64,000 nucleotides of DNA. It comes from Alkalispirillum mobile. Lineage in GTDB: Bacteria; Pseudomonadota; Gammaproteobacteria; Nitrococcales; Halorhodospiraceae. Both the position numbers and the translations under genes were made by a program. Position 1 is the first letter of the stretch, and each line of letters opens with the position of its first letter. This document shows, piece after piece, positions 35,855 to 45,664 of the stretch. Under the pieces are notes generated by a model. That model did no database searches, was not told where the DNA came from, and was given only the letters and a program-made list of their open reading frames with translations. The stretch covers positions 1,178,001 through 1,242,000 of the forward strand of contig NZ_RCDA01000001.1 in assembly GCF_003664325.1 (NCBI RefSeq), read 5' to 3'.

Positions 35855-37561
35855 ATGCGAGCCAGCCTGTTTCCGCTCTCCACCAGCAAGGAGACCCCCG
35901 CCGACGCCGAGATCGTCAGCCACCAGCTCATGCTGCGCGCCGGGATGATCCGCAAACTGGCGGCCGGCCTGTACACCTGGACGCCGCTGGGGCTGCGGGT
36001 GCTGCGCAAGGTGGAGCAGATCGTGCGTGAGGAGATGGACCGCGCCGGCGCCCATGAGCTGCTGATGCCGGCGGTACAGCCATCGGAGCTCTGGCAGGAG
36101 TCCACCCGCTGGGACAAGTACGGCCCGGAGCTGCTGCGCCTGCAGGACCGGCATGAGCGCGACTTCTGCTTCGGCCCCACCCACGAGGAGGTCATCACCG
36201 ACTACGTGCGCCGCGAGGTGAAGAGCTACCGCCAGCTGCCGCTCAACCTCTACCAGATCCAGACCAAGTTCCGCGACGAGATCCGCCCCCGCTTCGGGGT
36301 GATGCGCGCCCGCGAGTTCCTGATGAAGGACGCCTACTCCTTCCACCTGGACGACGACTGCCTGGGGCGCACCTACCAGGTCATGTACGACGCCTACAGC
36401 CGGATCTTCGAGCGCACCGGGCTGGTGTTCCGCGCGGTGGCGGCCGACTCGGGCAACATCGGCGGCAGCGTCTCCCACGAGTTCCACGTCCTCGCCGAGT
36501 CGGGCGAGGACGCGGTGGCCTTCTCCACGGAGGGCGACTACGCCGCCAACGTGGAGCTGGCCGAGGCTCCGGCCCCCGCCGGCGGCACTCCGGCCCCCGG
36601 CGAGGACATGCGCCTGGTGGACACCCCCGGCGCCCGCACCATCGACGACCTGGTCAAGGACTACGGGCTGCCCATCGAGAAAACCATCAAGACCCTGGTG
36701 GTGCACGGCGCCGAGGGCGGGCTGGTGGCATTGATCGTGCGCGGTGATCACACCCTGAACGACGTCAAGGCCACTGCCCTGCCCCAAGTGGCCGAGCCGC
36801 TGGTGATGGCCGACGAACCGGCGATCCGCGACGCCATCGGTGCCGGCCCCGGTTCACTGGGCCCGGTCAACCTCCCGATCCCCTGCGTGGTGGACCGAAG
36901 CGTGGCGGTGATGAGCGACTTTGCCGCCGGTGCCAACAGCGATGACAAGCACTACTTCGGGATCAACTGGGGCCGCGACGTGGCGCTGCCCGAGGTGGCC
37001 GACCTGCGCGAGGTGGTGGCCGGCGACCCCAGCCCGGACGGCAAGGGCACGCTGGAGATCGCCCGCGGCATTGAGGTGGGCCATATCTTCCAGCTGGGCC
37101 GCGAGTACAGCGAGAAGATGAAGGCCACCGTGCTGAACGAGGACGGCGACGCTCAGACCGTGACCATGGGCTGCTACGGCATCGGCGTCTCCCGCGTGGT
37201 GGCCGCCGCCATCGAGCAGAACCACGACGACAACGGCATCATCTGGCCCGAGCCGATCGCCCCCTTCCAGGTCGCCCTGGTGCCCATCGGCATGAACCGC
37301 TCCGAGGCGGTGGCCGAGCAGGCGGGAAAACTCTACGCCGAGCTGCTAGATGCAGGGGTGGAGGTCTTCTTCGACGACCGCGATGCCCGCCCCGGGGTCA
37401 AGTTCGCCGACGTGGAGCTGATCGGCATCCCCCACCGGGTGGTGATTGGCGACCGCGGGCTGAAGAACGGCGTGCTGGAGTACCGCGGGCGGCGGGACAG
37501 CGAGAGTACCGAGGTGCCGCTGGCCGAGGTGCATGGGTTCCTGCAGGCGCGGTTAGGTTAA
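35855..37561 (+). CDS. proS: Prolyl-tRNA synthetase (bacterial type with editing domain)
   Basis: ProS charges tRNA-Pro. Class II motifs are visible: motif 2 in [25 protein letters not shown] and motif 3 in [13 protein letters not shown]. The INS editing domain that hydrolyses Ala-tRNA-Pro lies between them (about 225-400). The 568-residue length matches E. coli (572). ATG 35855 is chosen for its canonical start [19 protein letters not shown] and the AAGGA upstream; a longer reading would overlap the EAL gene. It is probably followed by the transglycosylase gene in the same unit. Confidence 0.97.
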   Translation: MRASLFPLSTSKETPADAEIVSHQLMLRAGMIRKLAAGLYTWTPLGLRVLRKVEQIVREEMDRAGAHELLMPAVQPSELWQESTRWDKYGPELLRLQDRHERDFCFGPTHEEVITDYVRREVKSYRQLPLNLYQIQTKFRDEIRPRFGVMRAREFLMKDAYSFHLDDDCLGRTYQVMYDAYSRIFERTGLVFRAVAADSGNIGGSVSHEFHVLAESGEDAVAFSTEGDYAANVELAEAPAPAGGTPAPGEDMRLVDTPGARTIDDLVKDYGLPIEKTIKTLVVHGAEGGLVALIVRGDHTLNDVKATALPQVAEPLVMADEPAIRDAIGAGPGSLGPVNLPIPCVVDRSVAVMSDFAAGANSDDKHYFGINWGRDVALPEVADLREVVAGDPSPDGKGTLEIARGIEVGHIFQLGREYSEKMKATVLNEDGDAQTVTMGCYGIGVSRVVAAAIEQNHDDNGIIWPEPIAPFQVALVPIGMNRSEAVAEQAGKLYAELLDAGVEVFFDDRDARPGVKFADVELIGIPHRVVIGDRGLKNGVLEYRGRRDSESTEVPLAEVHGFLQARLG

Positions 37562-37588
37562 CCGTCGCACACGAGCGGCAGGATAACC

Positions 37589-38230
37589 ATGCAAGCGCAG
37601 CCCGGTCCCGACCACGCGGCCGCCCGCCGGAGCGCGGCGCCCCAGTACTGGCGCCGGGCCGCGGGCCTCGCCGCCCTGCTGTTCCTGCTGTTCAGCGCCG
37701 CCCTGCCGGCCGGTGAACCGAGTCAGGGCCAAGCGCCGGACCCGGCCCTGCGCGAGGCGCTGCGCGAGGCCATGGACAGCAACGAGAGCTTCGACAACCG
37801 CCACGCCGCCCAGGTCTGGCTGGTGGCCATGTCGCAGCAGCTCGACCGACAGGTGCCCGATCCGGACAAACGCATGCGCATCCTGCGCAAGGTGCACGCG
37901 GAGGCCAGCCGCGCCGGGCTGGACCCGCAGCTGGTGCTGGCGGTCATCCACGTGGAGAGCAACTTCAACCGCTTCGCCGTCTCCACCGCCGGGGCGCGGG
38001 GCATCATGCAGATCATGCCCTTCTGGCTGGACGAGATCGGCGAGGCGGGCGACAACCTCTTCGACCTGCGGACCAACCTGCGCTTCGGCACCACCATCCT
38101 GGCCCACTACCTGGACATCGAGAACGGCGACACGACCCGCGCGCTGGCCCGCTACAACGGCAGCCTGGGCCAGACCTGGTACCCGGAGCGGGTCTACCGG
38201 GCGCTGAACCGCCACTACCGGTTTGACTGA
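37589..38230 (+). CDS. Lytic transglycosylase (SLT domain), periplasmic
   Basis: The 213-residue protein has a signal peptide (about 22-42, with Arg pair before the hydrophobic core) and an SLT catalytic domain (about 103-205). The catalytic Glu is E123 in HVESNFN; AVSTAGARGIMQIMPFW and ALARYNGSLGQTWYPERVY are conserved family-1 motifs. It cleaves peptidoglycan between MurNAc and GlcNAc. The small size is that of MltE/EtgA-like or PA-type SLT proteins rather than Slt70. It starts 27 bp after proS. Confidence 0.9.
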   Translation: MQAQPGPDHAAARRSAAPQYWRRAAGLAALLFLLFSAALPAGEPSQGQAPDPALREALREAMDSNESFDNRHAAQVWLVAMSQQLDRQVPDPDKRMRILRKVHAEASRAGLDPQLVLAVIHVESNFNRFAVSTAGARGIMQIMPFWLDEIGEAGDNLFDLRTNLRFGTTILAHYLDIENGDTTRALARYNGSLGQTWYPERVYRALNRHYRFD

Positions 38231-38240
38231 GCCGGGCGCT

Positions 38241-38903
38241 TTACGACGTGGCCGGCTGCCAGATAACGGCCCCATCCTCGTCCAGTTCCGGGTAGGGGCG
38301 CCCCTCGTTGCGGCAACGCTCGGCGATCCGCGGGTGCAGCCACTCTACCAGGGTGCGGCGGATCTCCGCCTCCGGTAGCCGAGGCTGCTCGTAGAGACCG
38401 GCGGCCAGTCGCTGGCGCTGGGCCTCGAACAGGATCACCGCCGCCGCCACCGAGACGTTCAGCGAGGCGCCCAGCCCGAACATGGGGATGATCACGTGCC
38501 CATCCGCCAGTTCGGCCCCCTCGGCACTCACCCCCTCCTTCTCCGCGCCCAGCAGCAGGCAGCAGGGTTGCGTGAAGTCCACCGCCCGGTAGTCCACCGC
38601 AACCTCCGAGAGGTGGGCGGCGTAAACTTTCATCCCTGCACCTTGCACGGTGCGGATGGCAGCAGGCAGGTCAGTGTGGGTCTGCACGTCCACCCACTGG
38701 CCGGTACCGGAGGAGGCGGCGCGGTGTACCGTGAAGTCCTGGTGCCGCGAGACCGCGTGCGCCCGGGGCACGCCCACCGCATCGCAGGTGCGCAGGATGG
38801 CGGAGAGGTTGTGCGGCTTGTGGACCTGGTCCAGCAGGACCTGCAGGTCGGGCTGGCGGTGCTCCAGGGTCTGGCGCATACGGTGCAGGCGTCGTGCGGT
38901 CAT
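38241..38903 (-). CDS. trmH: tRNA (guanosine(18)-2'-O)-methyltransferase TrmH
   Basis: TrmH (SpoU family) methylates the ribose of G18 in tRNA. The 220-residue product has motif 1 in VHKPHNLSAILRTCDAVGV, motif 2 CCLLLGAEKEGVS and motif 3 IPMFGLGASLNVSVAAAVILFEAQRQR, which form the SPOUT knot. I chose ATG 38903 with CGGAG upstream; an ATG six codons upstream is possible but has no ribosome binding site. The C-terminal extension is like E. coli TrmH. It is divergent from the SDR gene. Confidence 0.94.
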   Translation of the reverse strand: MTARRLHRMRQTLEHRQPDLQVLLDQVHKPHNLSAILRTCDAVGVPRAHAVSRHQDFTVHRAASSGTGQWVDVQTHTDLPAAIRTVQGAGMKVYAAHLSEVAVDYRAVDFTQPCCLLLGAEKEGVSAEGAELADGHVIIPMFGLGASLNVSVAAAVILFEAQRQRLAAGLYEQPRLPEAEIRRTLVEWLHPRIAERCRNEGRPYPELDEDGAVIWQPATS

Positions 38904-38920
38904 GACTCCGGTTTGATCCA

Positions 38921-38956
38921 TTGCATGTTTTGGGGGACGCTACTATACACCCATTG
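38921..38956 (+). promoter_or_regulatory. Promoter of the SDR gene (candidate)
   Basis: TTGCAT (38921-38926) and TATACA (38944-38949) are separated by 17 bases, matching sigma-70 at 4 and 5 of 6 positions. The predicted start near 38956 leaves about 47 bases before the ATG. Confidence 0.55.
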
Positions 38957-39002
38957 CCCGCCGGGCCGCTTGTGGCGGGCGTTTTCGGAAAGCGAGAGCA
39001 CC

Positions 39003-39854
39003 ATGGCAAGCCAGGAACACGTACTGATCGCCGGTTGTGGGCGGCTGGGCATCGCCCTGGGCCAGGCCCTGGCCGATGCCGGCCACCGGGTCACCGGCCT
39101 GCGGCGCCATCCCGAGGCCATTCCCGCCCCGCTGACGCCGCTGGCCGCGGACCTCCACCAACCGGACAGCCTGCTGCAACTGCCGGGGGACGTGGACCTG
39201 ATCTACTGCATCCTGACGCCGGATGACTACAGCGATGCCGGCTACTGGCGCACCTACCACGACGGCATGATCGGCCTGCTGCACGGCCTGCAGCGTGCGG
39301 GGGCAACACCAAGGCGCCTGATCTTCGTCTCCAGCACCTCCGTCTACGGCCGGGACGACGGCCGCTGGGTCGACGAATGGACCGAAGCGGAGCCGGCCAC
39401 CCAGCGGGCGGAGGCCCTGTTGGCGGCGGAACAACTGGCCTTTCAGAGCGACAGCGAAGCGACCGTGGTGCGCTTTTCCGGCATCTACGGTCCGGGCCGG
39501 GAACACCTGGTGGAGGCCGTCCGCCAGGGTAAGCCCTGCCGGCCCCATCACTGGACCAACCGGATCCATGAGGAGGACTGCGTGCGGGTGCTGACCCACC
39601 TGGCGCTGCCCGAGGTGGAACCGACCCTGTACATCGGCACCGACTGCGAGCCGGTGCAGCACTGCGTGGTGGCGGACTGGCTGGCGGACCGGCTGGGCGT
39701 GCCCTACCCGCCGCGCGACGAGAACGAAACGGCGGTCACCGGCAAACGGCTGAGCAACAGCTTTCTGCTGGCCTCCGGCTTCCGCTTCATGTACCCGGAT
39801 TTCCGCAGCGGCTACGGTTTTGTACGCCGGTGCCGGGACCAGCCCCCCTCCTGA
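39003..39854 (+). CDS. NAD(P)-dependent epimerase/dehydratase-like SDR (YeeZ-type)
   Basis: The 283-residue cytosolic protein is an atypical short-chain dehydrogenase. The nucleotide-binding motif is IAGCGRLGIALG (about 8-19), and the YxxxK region is replaced by FVSSTSVYGRDDGRWVDE with a conserved SSTSVYG. VVRFSGIYGPGRE and NRIHEEDC follow. This matches YeeZ/YbjT-like proteins of unknown substrate. It is monocistronic with its own promoter and convergent with tamB, whose stop lies 17 bp away. Confidence 0.85.
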   Translation: MASQEHVLIAGCGRLGIALGQALADAGHRVTGLRRHPEAIPAPLTPLAADLHQPDSLLQLPGDVDLIYCILTPDDYSDAGYWRTYHDGMIGLLHGLQRAGATPRRLIFVSSTSVYGRDDGRWVDEWTEAEPATQRAEALLAAEQLAFQSDSEATVVRFSGIYGPGREHLVEAVRQGKPCRPHHWTNRIHEEDCVRVLTHLALPEVEPTLYIGTDCEPVQHCVVADWLADRLGVPYPPRDENETAVTGKRLSNSFLLASGFRFMYPDFRSGYGFVRRCRDQPPS

Positions 39855-39871
39855 TCCCGCTCGGGCCCGGG

Positions 39872-42800
39872 CTATTCCCCGTTGTCGGTGGCCGGCTCCG
39901 GTGGCGCGGCCTCCCCGCCCCGGCCACCGAACTCGAACCGGTACATCAGGTCCAGGGCGTTCTCGACGCCACTGACCGCCTCCAGGAACAGCTGTCGGGC
40001 CAGCTGGTAGCGTAGGGTCAGTGTGTTGTCGGGGCTGAACACCCCCACGCCGTAGCTGATGTAGAGCCGCGGGTTCAGGTAGCCGCCGACCACCACCTGG
40101 GTCTCGTCGCCCTCGCCCACGGCCTCCACCTCCACGTCCTCCACGCCCAGCGCCTCGCCGACCCCACCGATGATGCCGGAGGCGCCACTGACGCCAAGCC
40201 CCAGGGCCGCGGAGGCCATCATCGCCTCGGCGCCGTCGCCTTCAGCGCTCAGCGGACGGCCCCGGATCAGGTAGGAGAGGGCCTCGTCATCGGGCATGGC
40301 CGGCTCGGCGAACAGGCGGGCGCGTGGATCATCGGCGCGCCCCTCGACGCGGATGCCGGCCACCACGTCGTAGCGACTCACATTGCGCACCGCTTCGATA
40401 TCCAGCTCCGGCTGATCCACCGGCCCTGCAAACAGCAGGGTGCCGCGACGGATCCGCAGGTTCTGGCCGTAGGCGCGGTAGCGGCCGTCGACGATGCGGA
40501 TCTCGCCCACCCCCTCCGGCACGTCGTCGCGCAGGCGGACCCGCATATTGCCTTCCAGGCGCCCGGTCAGTCCGAAGGCGGACAGCGCCAGTTCGTCCGC
40601 GCCCAGGCGCAGTTCGATATCCACGTCCAGGTCCCAGCCCTCCAGGGCCTGTTCATCGGTGACCGGCATCTCTTCGGTGCGGCGCACCACGACCACGTCA
40701 CGGGAGAGACCAACGGCCTGTTCCGGCAGGTCCTGGATATCGATCATGCCCCGGGGCACATCGACGCGACCGCGCAGCAACACGTGGTTGGGCCGCACCA
40801 CGGCGCGCAGGGCCGGGGAGACCGCCAGGTCCAGCCCTGGCGGCAGGAAGACCTCCAGGGCGTCACCGTCCAGGTTGGCCATGACGCGCCACTCGTCGCC
40901 GCCCCAGAGCACCCGCCCGTGCAGCTGCCCGCGGCCGTCGCCGGCGCGGAACTCGCCCCGATAGTCGGCCCGGCTGCCGGCCACGTCCACGTCGAGCCGG
41001 AGATCGCTGAGGGTGACTGGCAGGTCCGGCCCGTCCACCAGCCCGTCCGCCAGGGTGACCTGGCCGGTAACCTGGGGATCCTCCCAATGCCCCCCGATCT
41101 CGGCGCGGGCAGCGATCACCCCCTCGAGGCGGCTCAGGTCGGGGGCAAAGGGCCGGGCCATGGAGAGATCCAGATCCTCCAGCACCAATTCGCCGTCCAG
41201 CTCGCGGGCCTCCGGCCGCGGGTCGGTGGTGACGCGCAGGCGGGCGCCGCCGAGCTCCGGGGTGGTGAAATCGACCGCCAGGGTGGCTTCGGTCTCGCGG
41301 TAGTCCAGCTGTGCGGTCAAGGCGTCGTAACGAAGCTCCTCGAAGTCCTCCTCCTCGTCCTCCTCGTCGAGGCGCAGCCGCAGCAGGCCGTCCTCGCTGG
41401 ACAGGGCGAGCTGGGCGGTGAGCGCATCGCCCCAGGCCACCTGCCCCTCCGCATCGAGCCCCGCGACCAGCGCCAGGTCCTCCGGCAGCCAGGGCCTGAG
41501 CCCCGCCTGCAGGTCGTAATCACTGAGGCTGAAGGCCAGTTCACCGTCGGCGCCCAGCGCCGCGGGTTCGTCGATGCAGAGGCGGCCCTGCTCATTGACC
41601 GTCCAGCAATGGGCGGCGAGCCGCAGACGGCCCGCCTCGGCGTCCCAGGCCAGGTCAAGGGGCTGCTCGAGGTTGAGGCGGTGGCCGTAACGCCGGGCCA
41701 TGGCCAGGGCGTGGGCCAGCTCCCCCTCCCAGTCGCCGGTCTCGCGGTCGAAGGCACCGGTGAGGGCGAGGTCCAGCTCGAGCCCGCCGCGGCCATCCGC
41801 CAGCAGGTCGAGCCGGTGCGCCGCCTCGCGGCCGGTGATCTCCAGTGCCACGTCGTTCAGGTGCTCGGGCCCGGCCGACAGGTCGGACAGGCGCAGGGCC
41901 AGCCGGCTGTCCTCCTGCCCCAGGGCGGGCACGCGGGCGGTCAACTCCAATGCCCCCAGCCCCACGCCCCCGGGGCCGGACAGGGTATCGCCGCTGAGCT
42001 CCGCCTCCAGGTCGGGCCGGTCGCGCTCGCCGCGCAACTGGAAACGCCCCGCGAGGGCGCCGGCCAGGTCCGGCACGCCCAGCGCCGACAGGTCGGGCAG
42101 GCTGATCTCGCCGTCCAGGTCCCAGCGGTCGGTGAGAGCCCCGGCCACCGTGAGCCCCGCCTGCCCGTCCACCCGGAGGTTGATGTCGTCGAAGTGCAGG
42201 TGGCCGGCCGGGTCCATTCCGGCCGCCCCATCGAGCGCCAGGGTGTAGTCCTGCACCAGGGCCTCAATGCCGGGGATCCGCACGCGAAGGTCCGGCCCGG
42301 CCTCGGTGAGCTGCCCCTGGCTCTCGACCCGGCCCGAGACCTGCTCCGGCGCCCCCTCCCAGAAGCTCCCCGGGTTCAGGTCTCGCAGCGCGAGGTCGAT
42401 ATCCCACTGCAGCACCCCGGACCAGTCGACGGCGCCGGAGAGTTCCGCGGTGCCCTCCAGCGCCTCCAGGGTCAGGGCCTCCAGCCGCGCCCAGGTGAGA
42501 TCGCCGTGGGCGTCCAGCCTCAGCAGCCCGGCCGGAAGCTCGGGGCCGGCCACTTCGCTGCGCAGGCTGGCCTGCCACCCGGACAGGTCGCCGGTCAGGT
42601 TCAGCGCCCCGTCGCGGCTGCGGTAACCCCCCGGATCGTCCAGCGGCCAGCCCAGGTGCGGCCAGCGCAGCGTCAGCTCGAAGGGCAATTGCTCATCCAA
42701 GGGGGTCAGGCGGGCATCCAATGCCAGTGCCTGGTGGCCGGTGACCGCCTCCAGGGCGAGCTGCAGCTCCTGTTTGAGCGCACCCTCCATCCTGAGGCTG

Positions 42801-43735
42801 AATTCCGGGGCGCCGGGCAGGACCAGTGGCAGGCTGTCGGCAAGCGCCTCGCCGGCCACCACGTCCAGATCCAGGGCCACGTCCCAGTCGCCCCCCAACG
42901 CCAGCTGCCCGCGGCTGCGCAGCTCCCCGTAGGGGTGAGAGAGGTCCAGGCGGGCCAGCCCCAGGGATTGACCTTCAAGACTGGCCGTAAGGTCCACATC
43001 GGGCAGGGGCATCGGCTGATCTTCGCCGGGAAGCCACAGGGCGCTGTCGCGCATACGGAGGGTCTGGAGGTGCACATCCAGCGGCAGTTGCAGGTCGGGC
43101 AGTTCCGGCGGCTGATATTGGAAGTCGGCCATCGGCGCGGCCTCTCCGGCGTCGGCCGCGTCCTCCTCGTCCGCCGGCTCGGGCAGGCGGACCCGGAGCC
43201 CCCGCGTTTCCGTCCGCTCCAGGTTGAGCACATCGCCGCTCAAGTCCCCCTCCAGGTTGAGGAAGTCGAGCGCGATGTCGTGCTCTGCCACCTGCACCCG
43301 AGCACCGCGGAGTTCCAGCCGCTCCACCTGGATGGCCAGGGGCAGGTCGAGCCGCTCCATGGGGGTATCGGGCGCGCCCTCCTCCGGGTCCGGGGCGTCG
43401 CCGGGGTCGCCCTCGGGGATGAGGGCCTCCAGGTCATGGACCTGGGCCTGAAGACAAAAGGCCCGCCGCGTCAGGCAGCCCATATCCCAGCCGGTGACCA
43501 CGCGCCCGGTCTCCACCCGCAGTTCGCCGTCCTGCCAGCGGGCGAATGAGAGCTCCAGGCCGCTCCAGAGGCTGCCACCGGTCACCTCAAGCTCCAGTTC
43601 GGGCACAAACCGTTGGGCCAGGTCCGCCGCGGCCCGGGCGCCGGAGGGGGTGCCCACCAGCCAGGTGAGCGTCCCGGCAAGCAGAGACACCAGGACCAGC
43701 AACCCGAGCAGGGTGAGCCGCACTACCCGCATCAT
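39872..43735 (-). CDS. tamB: Translocation and assembly module TamB (AsmA-like/DUF490)
   Basis: TamB is a long periplasmic beta-taco protein, anchored in the inner membrane, that with TamA moves proteins or phospholipids to the outer membrane. The 1287-residue product has a single N-terminal membrane span (about 5-27), over 1000 residues of repetitive beta strands, and the C-terminal DUF490 domain with VNVHP-like RGTLLFAGPVDQPELDIEAVRNV and the conserved end LMYRFEFGG. It is very acidic, as expected of a periplasmic protein in a halophile. ATGA overlap links it to tamA upstream. Confidence 0.95.
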   Translation of the reverse strand: MMRVVRLTLLGLLVLVSLLAGTLTWLVGTPSGARAAADLAQRFVPELELEVTGGSLWSGLELSFARWQDGELRVETGRVVTGWDMGCLTRRAFCLQAQVHDLEALIPEGDPGDAPDPEEGAPDTPMERLDLPLAIQVERLELRGARVQVAEHDIALDFLNLEGDLSGDVLNLERTETRGLRVRLPEPADEEDAADAGEAAPMADFQYQPPELPDLQLPLDVHLQTLRMRDSALWLPGEDQPMPLPDVDLTASLEGQSLGLARLDLSHPYGELRSRGQLALGGDWDVALDLDVVAGEALADSLPLVLPGAPEFSLRMEGALKQELQLALEAVTGHQALALDARLTPLDEQLPFELTLRWPHLGWPLDDPGGYRSRDGALNLTGDLSGWQASLRSEVAGPELPAGLLRLDAHGDLTWARLEALTLEALEGTAELSGAVDWSGVLQWDIDLALRDLNPGSFWEGAPEQVSGRVESQGQLTEAGPDLRVRIPGIEALVQDYTLALDGAAGMDPAGHLHFDDINLRVDGQAGLTVAGALTDRWDLDGEISLPDLSALGVPDLAGALAGRFQLRGERDRPDLEAELSGDTLSGPGGVGLGALELTARVPALGQEDSRLALRLSDLSAGPEHLNDVALEITGREAAHRLDLLADGRGGLELDLALTGAFDRETGDWEGELAHALAMARRYGHRLNLEQPLDLAWDAEAGRLRLAAHCWTVNEQGRLCIDEPAALGADGELAFSLSDYDLQAGLRPWLPEDLALVAGLDAEGQVAWGDALTAQLALSSEDGLLRLRLDEEDEEEDFEELRYDALTAQLDYRETEATLAVDFTTPELGGARLRVTTDPRPEARELDGELVLEDLDLSMARPFAPDLSRLEGVIAARAEIGGHWEDPQVTGQVTLADGLVDGPDLPVTLSDLRLDVDVAGSRADYRGEFRAGDGRGQLHGRVLWGGDEWRVMANLDGDALEVFLPPGLDLAVSPALRAVVRPNHVLLRGRVDVPRGMIDIQDLPEQAVGLSRDVVVVRRTEEMPVTDEQALEGWDLDVDIELRLGADELALSAFGLTGRLEGNMRVRLRDDVPEGVGEIRIVDGRYRAYGQNLRIRRGTLLFAGPVDQPELDIEAVRNVSRYDVVAGIRVEGRADDPRARLFAEPAMPDDEALSYLIRGRPLSAEGDGAEAMMASAALGLGVSGASGIIGGVGEALGVEDVEVEAVGEGDETQVVVGGYLNPRLYISYGVGVFSPDNTLTLRYQLARQLFLEAVSGVENALDLMYRFEFGGRGGEAAPPEPATDNGE

Positions 43736-45483
43736 ATCTCCGGCCCCATGGAGAAATGCAGCCGCCAGGGGTTACCCGACTTGCTCAGTGCCGAGGCGAA
43801 GTCCAGCCGGATGGGGCCCACCGGCGAGATCCAGCGGATACCGAAACCGGCGCCCACCTGCGGGTCCGGGTCATCCCAGTCATCGAAGGCGTTACCGGCG
43901 TCGGTGAAGGCGGCCAGGCGCCAGTTGGGCCGGAAGGTGTAACCGTACTCCGCGCTGGCCACCGCCAGGTATTTACCGCCGATCACGTCGCCCTCGTCAT
44001 CCTCCGGGGCCAGGGTCTGGTAGCGATAACCACGCACGCTCTGGTCGCCGCCAGCAAAGAACCGCAGCGTCGGCGGCACCTTCTCGAACTCGCTGGAGGT
44101 CAGCCCGCCCAGGTCGGCACGCAGGAGGACGCGGTGGTTATCGGCAAAGCTGCGCAGCAGCCGCGCCCCGGTGCGCACCCGGAAGACGTCGATATCGGAA
44201 CCCATCCACTCATCCGTGCCCTCGACGCTGAACAGCAGCCGGTCACCCCAATGGGGGTCGGCGCCACCGCGGGCGCGGTTCCGCGACCAGCTGCCCCCGG
44301 GCAGGTAGAGCGTGGTGGTGCGGGTCTCGTCGGAGATGGTGAACCGCTCCCGGTCCCACCGGATGCCCAGATTCTGCTGCCAGCCGCTCTCAAAGCGGTG
44401 CTGGTGCTGCACCGACAGGGTGTAGAGTTCGCTCTCGGTGTCCTCGATGTCCTCGTACTGGAAGCCCCCCTGCAGGACCAGCTGGGTGCGCAGTGGGTCC
44501 CGCAGCGGAATGCCGTAGCGGGTGGAGATGTTCTGGCGCTTCTCGGACAGTTCCGTGTCCACCGACAGGGTATGCCCACGCCGGTTGACCCACGGGCGGG
44601 ACCAGCCGGCACGGATCCGCGGCCCGACGTCCGTGGAATAGCCCACACCGGTGCGCACCTGGTGGGGCCGCTCGGCGGTCAACTCCACCTGCACCGGGAC
44701 ACGCAGCGTTTCATCGGCCTCGCGCGGCTCGGGGCGGACAGACACCTGGGCGAAATAGCCGCTGTTCAGCAGAGCACGGTTCAACTCGCTCACGTGGCGC
44801 GATTCGTAGGGGTCCCCCGGCTCGAAATGCACCAGCCGCTCCAGGAACCAGGGCGCCAGCGCGGTTTCGGAGAACTGCACATCACCCATGCTGTAGCGGC
44901 GACCGCTGTCGAAATGAAGGATGACGGTGGCCTCGCCGGCCTCCACGTCCACCTCCACCCGCCGCTGGGTGTAGCGGGCGTCGAAATAGCCCCGGTCGAG
45001 GGCCAGGGTCTGCAACTGGCGGCGGGCGGTCTCGTAACGGTCATGGCGCAACACCGCCCCGGGCTGGACCGGCAACCGCGCCTGAATGCCGTCGAAGGCG
45101 CTGTCCTCCGCGGCCTCCCCGTCGATGCGGAGGTCCACCAGCGCGATACGCACCGGCTCGCCGGCATCGATGCGCAGGATGAAACGGGGCCCGTTGTCGG
45201 TCTCCTCGCGCTCCACGTCGATCTCCGGCTCGTAGTAACCCAGTGCCTGCAGCGCTTGCCCGGCCCGCTCCGGCAACTGGCGCTGGTAGGCCCGCAGCGC
45301 CCTGCGGCTGTCCCCCGCAGGCTCGCCGATCCAGGCCTCGACGTTGTCGCGCAATTGACCGCTGACCCCTTCCACCTGCACCTCCACCGCCCAGGCGGCC
45401 TGCAGGGCAGGCAGGAACAACAGCACCAGCACGCCCACGGGAACGAGGCAGCGGCGGGCAATTGGGTGCAAACGGGTTCTCAC
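43732..45483 (-). CDS. tamA: Outer-membrane translocation protein TamA (Omp85 family)
   Basis: TamA is an Omp85 barrel with three POTRA domains. The 583-residue protein has an N-terminal signal region (about 8-30, LVPVGVLVLLFLPALQAAWA), POTRA domains to about 270, and a 16-strand barrel. The barrel holds the RGYR motif in SVRGYRYQTLAPEDDEGDVIGGKYL and ends FDFASALSKSGN through HFSMGPEI. The first codon at 45483 gives MRTRLHPIARRCLVP. It overlaps tamB by 4 bp (ATGA) and is divergent from the GNAT-nitrilase gene. Confidence 0.95.
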   Translation of the reverse strand: MRTRLHPIARRCLVPVGVLVLLFLPALQAAWAVEVQVEGVSGQLRDNVEAWIGEPAGDSRRALRAYQRQLPERAGQALQALGYYEPEIDVEREETDNGPRFILRIDAGEPVRIALVDLRIDGEAAEDSAFDGIQARLPVQPGAVLRHDRYETARRQLQTLALDRGYFDARYTQRRVEVDVEAGEATVILHFDSGRRYSMGDVQFSETALAPWFLERLVHFEPGDPYESRHVSELNRALLNSGYFAQVSVRPEPREADETLRVPVQVELTAERPHQVRTGVGYSTDVGPRIRAGWSRPWVNRRGHTLSVDTELSEKRQNISTRYGIPLRDPLRTQLVLQGGFQYEDIEDTESELYTLSVQHQHRFESGWQQNLGIRWDRERFTISDETRTTTLYLPGGSWSRNRARGGADPHWGDRLLFSVEGTDEWMGSDIDVFRVRTGARLLRSFADNHRVLLRADLGGLTSSEFEKVPPTLRFFAGGDQSVRGYRYQTLAPEDDEGDVIGGKYLAVASAEYGYTFRPNWRLAAFTDAGNAFDDWDDPDPQVGAGFGIRWISPVGPIRLDFASALSKSGNPWRLHFSMGPEI

Positions 45484-45664
45484 GGGAAGAGGCGGGCTCC
45501 CTGTCGGGGTATCCGGGCCGGGCCGGAAACATTACCGCATTTGTAGCAACCGACACAGCACCCGCGCAAGGCGCGCCTGGCCGCCTGGCTCGCCATCGGG
45601 CTGGCCCCGCGCGGAAGATCGCCTATACAATCGCTGCATCGCGCCCGCTTCCGGAATCCGCCCT

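Noticed and set aside
40784-43549. Open frame of 921 codons on the plus strand
   Set aside because: It lies wholly antisense to tamB, which has clear family sequence. It is His/Gly/Gln-rich with no recognisable domain; long antisense frames are expected at this GC content.
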